Below, piece by piece: positions 24,238 through 33,156 of a stretch of DNA of 64,000 nucleotides. Source of the DNA: Durusdinium trenchii (lineage: Eukaryota; Sar; Dinophyceae; Suessiales; Symbiodiniaceae); the NCBI GenBank assembly GCA_963970005.1, contig CAXAMN010021951.1:756411-820410 (forward strand), in the 5' to 3' direction. The position numbers and the translations under genes are program-made. The notes beneath the pieces were generated by a model. That model ran no database searches. It saw only the letters and a list, made by a program, of their open reading frames with translations, and had not been told where the DNA came from. The stretch's first letter is position 1. Each line of letters starts with the position of its first letter.

Positions 24238-26557
24238 TCAACCTAAGTGTGCCGAGATGAGGTTTCCAATGGTGTCTGCTGGAGGCCATGGAATCGGTCG
24301 ACGAAATGCAGGGCTGAGGGCGGCCATTGGGGCCGCCCAGATCAGGTAGATATTCTCATAAAAGGATCTGTCTCGAGTCAGCCGTCGGGGCTTACAGCCA
24401 TCATCGCACAAAAGTCCAGCTCCGGAGTTGAACAAAACGGCCTGGTAATGGCCCTGATCAGGAGAGCTGCCAAGGTGAAGGACCCCGACCACAATCTGAT
24501 ATTCCATCCATGTGATGGAACAATGGTTGTAGCCATCAAAGACGGGTAGCTGGATGCAGTTGCGGTCCCACGTAATGGCCTGACGGTGACGATGATTCAA
24601 CCTAGGATGCCGCTCAAGCTGCAAACAAACCCAAGAGCTTGCAGTTCTCAGGCCATTCAACCATGGTCCATAGTGATGCCATTGCTGGATCACCTCTTGC
24701 AAAGTCGACTGGACCTCAGGCAAATCACGAAGGACAATGGGGGCAATGAGGGAACCGCTGTCTTCTGTGGTGGTGAACAGTCGGGAGTCCCAAGCATGGA
24801 TCGTGAGGATCCCATCCGGCATCAGTTTCTTTTCAAACATCTGAGCTCGCATCCAACTAGCAAATTCCCCTGCGTCATGTTGCGCAGTCATTGCATGAGA
24901 GGTGAACCATTCTGCAAGCTTGCTACCTAAAAACGAAAATTGGCATGGATTGTGAGCCTCCCCTGCATGTGTCGTGAACATGCACAAAATCGATTGCGTC
25001 CATGCTCCCCAAGTGTCAAGCTCGAGTGGTATCGTCAAAAGCGTGGTCCATACCTGAGCCAGCAAAGTGCTGTTCAAGTAGCACATTGAACCTGGGTTCA
25101 CGAGGCTTGTCGTCAGGATGCTTCTCAGGACTTGCGCAATCTGTGGGAAATTGCAACCGCCAGGGGCGATCTCTGCAACGTGGTCTGGCGCATCCTCATA
25201 AGGATGAGTTGTGCAATGCCGTTGCCGGCCAACTTGAGCAGGAGCATATGTAGTTCCTGAGCTTCTGGACCTCGAAGGCTCACGTCCAGCCTCCATGGAA
25301 TTGCGATGGCGGCATCTTGTGGCAAACTGTCCTACGTCAGCGGTCGCAGGGCCGCAAATTTCAACACCAAATTGGGGTTCTCGCCCAGCTGATGGATCCG
25401 TCGGAGAGTCTGACAGACATCGTCGGACGTCAGTGGAGTCTTCTGGTTCGGCTGTAGAGCCTTGGCTTCCGGGTTCCATGACAGGTACTGCCATTTCAGA
25501 TCCTCGGTCAGGATTCCTTTGGCCTTGAGGCCAAGAACCAGTGCGTCTTCTTTTGCCGTCAGGTTCAACTTGCTGGCCCGAGTGATCAGTTCGGTGAACA
25601 CTGCTTGGAACATTGTCTGTCGGAGTGAAGTTGTCGTTTCCCCTGCTTGGCGCTGAGTGTGCCACTGCTTGCCCAGTTCGAGCAGGGATGGCATCAATGA
25701 GCCCTTGCCACATTGAAGAAAGATCATCAGGCTCCGATCTAGTCCAAGCTGGTTCAGGGTGTCCTCCTGCCGAAGGACCAGTCGGCTCAGCATCTGGATC
25801 AGGTCCCCATCCCTGCTGTCGGATGTACTCGTGGATGATGTCGAGTTCCTTTTTCGTTGCTCTCGGCCATTCTTCGGAGGGCCGATGGACGATGTCTCGT
25901 GTCGTAGCCGCTTGAAGCCTTCGTGGCATGCAGTCAGCAAGTCCTGGAAGGACTGATCGTCTTCGGTCTGTTGCAGATCCATCGTCTGGCGGATGGGCCA
26001 GCTGGTGCAAGTCGTTTTGGGCCAGGATCTGTGTGAGATGACCAAGTATCTGTTTGATGACTTGAAGTTGCTCATGTGTGGTCTCATGAATCGGAACTGC
26101 ATGCCATCGTTGGTGAGGAATGCTCTCTGTATCCAAGGCCCAGGCCCATGCAATGGGTGGCTGATGTTCAAGTACACGAATCATGGCAAATGCCTGATCA
26201 GTCACAAAGGTGGTGTGTGGCATCTCGGGAAAATGCGAAAGCCAGTCTGCTGTGTGCCTAAACCAGGTCAGGCCCTGTAATGGGGTCCAGCAAGGTGTAT
26301 AAAGCATGGGAAACCAAAGATGCGCAAGCTCGAATGCTGGACATGACATTGAATCATGCTCACGGCCGGCCTGACTGAGATCGAAGTACCTGTGCAGCAA
26401 GGCTGACAGTGGGTGATCAGCCACCTGATTGTTGCGGTCTGATTCAACGACAATGATGGTGCCAAAGTGTTGTGCTTGGGCCCATTGACAAATCAAGACA
26501 GGACAGGAGCCTCGTTTAAAATGAATGATCAATGCCTGTTCCATGGTGAAGGTACTA
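24238..26557 (-). CDS. Ubiquitin-specific protease (C19/USP)-like domain of LINE element A
   Basis: The open frame runs to the stop at 24238; its native part begins at the MITE edge (26557), with MEQALIIHFKRGSC from 26544. The first about 480 residues are low-complexity and unassigned. The C-terminal about 280 residues carry USP hallmarks in order: the Cys box NPGSMCYLNSTLLA (Cys codon at 25083-25081); HDAGEFASWM, equal to the USP QxDAxEF segment; the His box DQGHYQAVLF (His at 24450-24448), followed by CDDGCKP with the expected Asp pair; and IYLIWAAP at the end. In USPs these Cys, His and Asp residues hydrolyse ubiquitin linkages. The triad is intact and the frame is long and uninterrupted, which suggests recent activity. 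Whether it cuts ubiquitin or the element's own polyprotein is unknown. Confidence 0.75.
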
Positions 26558-26559
26558 TA

Positions 26560-27418
26560 CTGAGTAGGCGTAGTACTTATATGTGTACTTATCGTACTTA
26601 TACTTATAAGTATGATAACTATGTTAAGTCTACTTATACCTAAGTAGCACAAGCGCGACCTAAGTCTGACCTAATTGTAACCTGGTAGAACCAAGGTTTT
26701 TCGAAGAACCGGTCATGTATCGCAAAACTCAACAAAACGCAGGAAGGACATGGCGCGCAGAGGGGGGCACACACTGCTCTATACCCGCGGAACCGGAAAA
26801 TGCTGCAGCGGTGCGCATTCACTCCTAAACAAAAAACAAACCTCTGCTGCCAGGTGCGAGACAAACGCGAGACAAGGCGAGACAACGTGCGACTATCCCG
26901 CCAGAGACGTTTTGTGGCTGCCGGATGATTACGCTCATTGGTGCGAGACAAACGCGAGATATGCGAGACAATGCCGAGTCTTTGCCCCGCCCTCCGGCGC
27001 GAGACAAATGCGAGACATGCGTCTGATGTCCCCAATCGCCTATAGCGGACCCAACAGCCCCATCGCAGGAAGTCTGCCAATTGCGTGTAGTCTTGTAAGC
27101 CTGCCCTCTCCGCCATTCTCTTCTCTTTGAGCCGAAAAATCCTGCGGGTGCGCGGCTGACTGGCAAAAACATAGCGTTCTTAACTAGAATCTAAGTACGC
27201 TAAGTCCGCAAAGTCTGTTAGGTCTATACTTATACATATACTTATTTATTTACTTACAAGTGCCATGCATGTACTCTAACTCCAGAATAAGTATCGAATA
27301 AGTTCGATAATTTTTGTTGTACTTATCATACTTACGTCCATACTTATCATACTTTAACTATACATTATCTATACATATCCTGGTTATTTTATGCTTATAA
27401 GTACGACCGCCTACTAAG
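26560..27418. mobile_element. MITE with TA target duplication, inserted in LINE element A
   Basis: The ends are inverted repeats: CTGAGTAGGCGTAGTACTTA at the left and, read inward on the other strand, CTTAGTAGGCGGTCGTACTTA at the right. TA flanks both sides (26558-26559 and 27419-27420). Both subterminal regions are rich in ACTTATA / AAGTATGATAA. The interior has many GCGAGACAA repeats and no transposase. TA duplication fits the Tc1/mariner superfamily. Removing 26560-27418 plus one TA makes the two LINE reading frames continuous, which supports the exact borders. Confidence 0.85.
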
Positions 27419-27420
27419 TA

Positions 27421-28938
27421 GCAATGACGACAGGTCAAACTATCTTGAATCATGTCTTGATCTGGGACGAACGAGAAAGCGCCCGTGTGCACAGCTTGAT
27501 GTTCACGGCGCAAATGACCAATCAAAGCTTTCCGGCCAATGGTTTCAAGGCACAATGGGCACTCGAACTGCTTGGGTGCCTCCGGAATGGGTCCAGCAGG
27601 TGGGAGGCCTAGCATCTGTTGAATGGTTCTGGATGTTTTCAACTTCTTGGAGACCTGAGCCGGAGGGGCAGTGGTCTGAGCACTCGAAGAGGCATCATGA
27701 CTTTCTTGCATGTGTTGAGTCAGACCTATGGCAGACAAGAAGGCCATCTGACAACGTGTGCATTTGTGCAAGCTAGACGAACCTCGGTGTCCAGTCTGTG
27801 AGCAGGATGTTGATGACTGACGGCTGTCACTCGGAGAGGCCTTCTGTTTCTCGTCCTGTGTGGTCGATGTCCTGGTCAGGCGAGAGGTCGAACGATCATC
27901 CTCTGGACGATCTTCTGGCAGCGTTCGAAGCATGACAGGCATGACTGGAAAGTGCGACACATCATAGGTCTGCCCTAGCATGACACTGAATTGAAACAGA
28001 ACTCCACATTGATGGCTCTGGACATTATGACTAGCTTGGTCACAAAGGATGCATTGGCCCTTTCCAGATCCGAGTTGGGCGAATCCGTATACCTGTGTCC
28101 GATGCAGTGGTTCATATTGCAGGAGTTGCGGATGAGCATCTTTGTAGTGTCTACGAATCGATCTAGCAGCAATAGCCGAATGGCAGTAGGCACAATGATT
28201 GGCTAGTTCGCTCATGAGGGCTTTGTTGAGGAGCAAGCCTGGGATGCTTTTGTATCTGAGATGCATGCGAAGATCTGGTCGGTCACAGATCGGCACAATG
28301 GTGTCCTTGGCAGGATCAAAAGACAGGCAGACTCGCTTGTTAATGTGATCTCTGAGTCTGTAAAAATCAGTGAATTGTTTCAAACAATGTCTGCACGTGG
28401 AATGACCATTCAATGCATCACGCAAAGGAAGAAAGAGATCCTCAGGATGACATGGAATCTGATGATATTCCCTAAGATGTCGTTTATATGATCTGGCCTG
28501 GGTGAAGGCTCGAGCACATTCCGGGCATCGAAGGACAGGTTCCTGTGGCATGTGCATGGAATCACGGAGGGGTGGACTAATTTGTGCTTCAGGATATACT
28601 GGGACCGTGACACAAACATCTTCGACTGATTCATCCATGGCCGAACTGCGGAGAAAGTCCCGTCGGTGGTTCAAGGCTGTCTTGAGTCTGTGAAAATGGT
28701 GTTGCAGTGTAATCCATGGAGGCCTAAGGCCAAGCGAGGTGAAGAACTCTGCGGTGGGGATGCGAGTGAGATGTACAGGAGCATGTGCAATCAGGCGATG
28801 GTGGTTATTGATTATGCCAAATGATGTCTTGATTGCCTTTGTAGGTGATGCCCATCTCAAAGATCCCATACAACACAGTGGGAAGGACACATTGGTTGTA
28901 CAACCTAATTCGGATCTTGATGTCATGATGTTTATCAA
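27421..28938 (-). CDS. C2H2 zinc-finger array of LINE element A
   Basis: The minus-strand frame of 526 codons starts inside the RT tail. Residues 33-60 (KTSFGIINNHHRLI) continue the RT thumb in a shifted frame. Fingers follow: Cys138/141-His154/159 (CPECARAFTQ), Cys182/185-His198-Cys204, Cys249/252-His264/269, a shorter Cys296/299-His304/309, Cys393/396-His409/414 (CTRCQMAFLS) and Cys460/463-His475/480. A seventh begins at Cys503/506 (CRHC) and is cut by the MITE; its His and last Cys lie on the far side at 26.5 kb. Between fingers 4 and 5 there is a Ser/Asp/Thr-rich spacer. Such fingers in a LINE probably bind nucleic acid, perhaps for target choice. Confidence 0.82.
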
Positions 28939-30412
28939 GAAGCCACCTGCGGAGAATTCGAAAGCACGTTTGGGCTGCTGTGATCCGACGTCTGACTGTG
29001 TCAGCTTCCCATGCTCTATAACTTACAATGGTGCCGAGGTACGAGGTTTTGCTCACAAGAGGGATCGTTAAGCTGGTATCTGGCAGGTGCAGTACAGGAC
29101 CTGTTGTAGGTCTGCTTGTCCATCGGCGGAGAAACGGATTCAATGCGCGGCCAACCATGCGAGTGAGTGCCACGCTCTTCTGTTGATTGATACGAAGGCC
29201 ATATGCACTGAACACTCTAAGCAGGAAAGACAAGTCATGTAATGCAGCGAGGCCCTCACTCGGTGAGGTGAGAATCCATCTCAGGTGGATATCGTCTGCG
29301 TATATCAGGATGTGGTTGATGATCCAAGCATGATCATACTGGGCTAAAAGATCGTGAAGGATTAGATACATACTAATGGTCCAGAAGAAGGGGGCGTCTT
29401 TAGATCCTTGTTTGATGCCACCTGAAGCTTGGAACATTCCAACCAACTCCTTGTGGGAAATGCAGTACTTTTGAGGAGCTAACCACGAATGCACAAGGTG
29501 CTGCAAATCATTTGACAAGTCGAAAACATGGAGTGCACGTAAGACCATGGATCTGCTGATTGTGTCGAAGGCTTTCTCCATATCTAACGAAATTTGCAGG
29601 CCTCCCCAAAGTCCGTGTTTGGCTTGGTCTTTGCCATGAACTCGGCACAATTCTCTCACAGAACGGCAGTGGTGTGAGATGACCAACAGACAGTCTCGAG
29701 TGCCTCGGTGTGCCATGTACGCGTACAAAGGCATGGTCTTGAGTGCAGGATAGGTGTGAGATTGCATGAGACGGCAGTGAATACCAGACATGACCTTTCT
29801 AACTGGGTGTTGTAGACATATCGGTCTGAGTGCTTCCGGTTTGTTGGGAGTCTTATTTGGTTTGGGCAGTAAGTGCAGCCAGCCTGTCGACCATCGGGGA
29901 GGTGGGATGCAAGGGTCAGTGGTCCAGGCTTGACGAATGCAGGCATATACGATGGGAGTTAGCTGGGGTGCGAATTGCTTCCAAATCAGGGCAGGGAAAC
30001 CGTCTAGGGCCAGAGCCTTTGTGATTGGAAGTCTTTCAAGTTCATGCTGGACATCTTCCTCAGTGAACGGCAAAGTCTGCAGGGGTGGTGGATGAGGAAG
30101 GAGAAGGTAGATATCTAGGAACAATGTCTAAAAGTATTCAACCAATCGTGCAAGTTCTGGGTCCTATGACATAGGAGCACCTAAGGATGCAAACATCTGG
30201 ATCCTACGATATGGTTGCTTAGGACACAGTGTTCGGACTCTTTTATACCATTCATGCATCTGGTTGCGAAGGACCAGGGGCACATTCTCCTCGAGGAATG
30301 TGGTGAGTCTATTCTTACGATTCAGGCGATTTTGTTTGCGAATCAGCTTATGAAGCTTCTCAAACTTAGTGACATGGTGCCATCGCAACAGCTGCCGACG
30401 AGCAAACCACAT
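28805..30412 (-). pseudogene. Reverse transcriptase of LINE element A
   Basis: The main frame, 30124-28805, shows KALALDGFPALIW (the fingers A/GPDG region), RPICLQHPVRKVMSGI, ISLDMEKAFDTISRSMVL with the first catalytic Asp, SGGIKQGSKDAPFFW, and ILIYADDIHLRW with the YADD box, then a thumb ending YGIFEMGIT. The upstream frame, 30412-30164 (RRQLLRWHHVTKFEKLHKLI), is the usual linker before RT and is separated by two stops. A single frameshift near 28.84 kb links RT to the zinc-finger frame. The sequence class is clearly different from element B. Confidence 0.85.
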
Positions 30413-30779
30413 CTATGCGCTCATAGATCGTACCTGTGGGCAGAGCAAACGGGTAGCGGGTGTGGTAGCCAAATGAAAGACACAGAAGTCACGAATCCGT
30501 TGTTCTATTATCATGCAAGTGTCCAATGCATTAGATTCAATCGAAATAATGACCTAATGGAACAAATCATGCATCTTGTGTTCAAATCGTTACCAGTTGT
30601 CGTTCTGCAATTTAAAATCCTGCCTCATTTATTGACGGTCAATATGTGCTTTAGGTGTTCGACGAAGAAGTACAAGCATATAATTAATAGTCGAGGTTGT
30701 GGTCCATTATATAGTAAAGATCGTTCGAATCTAGTAAAGACCCGGGCTAAGTATTTCCTACCTTAATGTTGATGTGTCC

Positions 30780-31240
30780 TAAAAAACATAAAATCAATCC
30801 TAGAAGAATGAATACCATGTTAGAAAGTAGACTGCCATTTTCCTCGATAATGAAATATACAAAGATCAAGCTCATAAACTAAACATTAAAATATATCTAT
30901 ATAAATAAAAAAAATAAAATATAAATAATCAACATCAAATAAGTAATTATATATTTTAACATTATAAATATAAAATAAATATAATAATATATCGAAAATA
31001 AATCAAAATAATATTATCGAAAAACAAAATATATCGAACATAAAATAAATAAATATAGTAATAAATACCAAATCAAAAAACAAAACAAACATCATCAAAC
31101 AACATTAGCATTAAAACATAACTCAAAATAGAAAAAAACACGTAAAACCAATCAACAGAAAAAAAAATAATCGGAAACCACGTCAAAAGAAAATGCAAAA
31201 AACACATCGGGTCTAAGCCAATTGACTCGCTTGTATTTTC
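30780..31240. other. AT-rich stretch, right arm of the island
   Basis: A/T-rich sequence with ATAAATA runs resumes directly after the truncated 5' end of LINE element A. It resembles 22.6-24.1 kb, so the element most likely inserted into one AT-rich block. No gene was seen. Confidence 0.75.
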
Positions 31241-31559
31241 TGAAATTTTATGATTTGATTTACTTTGACTTTTGGGACTGACTACTAAGTTGACTTTTTG
31301 TTTGACTGTCTTTACAGAAATATTGAAACAGGATCTCTCCAATGAACGGTTTTCTTAACATTATAACACTTGTAAGTAAAGTAATATTTATGGATTTTGG
31401 TATCTTGGTCTTGGCGTTGGTCTTTGATTTCCTGCAAGTTTTTGCTGGGTTGATGATTGGTGCTGCTTGGTATTCAAGATTGTGGAACTGAGTTTCCCCA
31501 CACAGCAGGAGGAATAGTTGTGGATTGAATCCCAACCTGAGCTTCAGCAAAATCTCGGC

Positions 31560-31840
31560 AAACTCCCGGTCAATAGTCCACAGCTGACGACGTGGCAATC
31601 TTTGTTCCCATAGGGTCCATAGCGGTGATCGCAACAAAAGCCCCATTTGAATCCTGCAAGTCAGACTCTATCTTCAATTGGATTGAACATGCAAGTGTTG
31701 CACTGTGTGCTGACAAATCCAATCTAAATCAATCTAACAATGCTGTTGATAATGTGGCCTTCACGCCAGCAGTGCTCTCCAGGAACCTTTTGGCCAGCTC
31801 TTCTTTTGTGCGAGCCCTTATTCACATGCTCATCTGTGGC
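31560..31840 (-). CDS. Possible exons of an unknown minus-strand gene
   Basis: Minus-strand frames ARTKEELAKRFLESTAGVKA (about 31815-31745) and, after an in-frame CTTGCAG, DSNGAFVAITAMDPMGTKIA (about 31653-31575) have protein-like composition. No family is recognised, the second frame soon meets a stop, and the link between them is a guess. Codon usage analysis or transcript data would be needed. Confidence 0.22.
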
Positions 31841-31924
31841 CAATCGTTGTTGTTGCAAGATTGACCAAAGATCTGCTGAATGATCTGAATGGAGAGGTAA
31901 TATGTGGTCATACAATTTATACAC

Positions 31925-33150
31925 CGAGCTCTGTAGGACTCTGTCCCCAGCTCTGGAGCTGAGGCCCTAGGCCAAGGGGGACCACCAGGACCTCGACGCC
32001 TGCTCGCTCGTCCGGGGACCTCAAAAGAGAAGTCCAGGTCAAGTTATCGTTTTGCAATATGAGCTCTTTATAGTCTGTTAACACAGATTACTTCCTTGCT
32101 TCGTTGACCACTGGATCTCCCATCGACCTGTGTATTAATGTATTCATTGCACAACCTTCGTAGTTGTTCGTAGAGTTGTGTGTCTGCAACCATCCTGCTT
32201 CCAGGTAGTGCAAGTGATTTAAGTAGCATTCTTCTTTGTTTTCTCTTTCTCTCAGGTGTGAGCAATACAGGACGTAGCTACCATCCGGTCCAACCTGCAT
32301 GATCCGCTTGCTCTAACATGTTCATGCAGCACCTTCTGAAAACCGATCCCTAATCCAGCCATGTTCTCGCGATCGCAAACAGCTGTCCTCCAGGCTGCCA
32401 TTGGTACATCCAAAAATGTCATCCAAAGAAGCCACCACGGGTTCAGGAGCCTAGCGATAACAGGTTGACAAAATAGGGGGGGAGAGTGATGGAGGGTGCT
32501 CAAACACCTTGACTCAACAGGTTGAGCATGGGTATACTGAACAATATATTATTGAAGACGTATGCTCCAGATTTGAGACCCAACAAGGGAAGTAGAAAAG
32601 GCATCCTTGCTACGTTGCCTTCTTGACTTCCTGCACCATGGGGGCAGCCTCAGGCTTTGGACACTAGGAGACACATGTGGGTGAAATGCAGGTTTCACTG
32701 CTGACTCTGAGGAGATTTACTTCAAGCTTCCATGAGGATGATAGCCCATGAGTGTCGATCTTCGTTCATGTCGTGCTGTGTTCACATGATGGCATGGCAT
32801 TGCTTTTTCTTCTGCAAGCCGCAAGCCACTGCAAGCTGAAGTGTACTCCGATGATTTCAAGCTCTTGTGGATCTGTTGCAAAGCTGTGGCTCATAGTCCA
32901 GACTCCAGCATCAACATCACATCACAAATTATCACAATGCACTTGTCCCATCTTGTCCGTGTGGTCCTTCATCAGTATCATCAGCCGTCAATCAGCCAAA
33001 GGCCATTGTTGACAGAAAACACGCAGGCAAGCCAATCCATCATTTTCCAAAGCAACAGGTTTGCCTCCAAAGCTCCCGTCTGTTCTGGACAATCTTCCAC
33101 TCTCTCAAGCACCGTCGGAAAAATTACCAGCACGCATCTGCAACAGCTTA
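31925..33150. other. No recognisable gene
   Basis: Only short ORFs without motifs. If the TauD-type gene continues past 33157, its last exon would fall here, but I could not identify it. Confidence 0.4.
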
Positions 33151-33156
33151 AGCTTG

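Larger units (their letters stand above)
24142..30480 (-). mobile_element. LINE element A: RT - zinc fingers - USP protease, 5'-truncated
   Basis: On the minus strand, from 30.48 kb downwards, I read a linker, reverse transcriptase, a series of C2H2 fingers, and a ubiquitin-specific-protease-like domain, ending at a stop at 24238. Then comes a short 3' region closed by a (ATGA)4 run at about 24121-24142, as simple-repeat tails do in LINEs. No endonuclease is visible upstream of the linker, so the 5' part is missing. The element sits inside an AT-rich island whose two arms lie at 21.4-24.1 kb and 30.8-31.2 kb. It is broken by a frameshift between RT and fingers, stops before RT, and a MITE insertion. 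Confidence 0.8.

Noticed and set aside
25332-26177. 281-codon minus-strand ORF overlapping the USP frame
   Set aside because: It is a shifted shadow of the USP-bearing ORF with no motif; the other frame carries the USP boxes.
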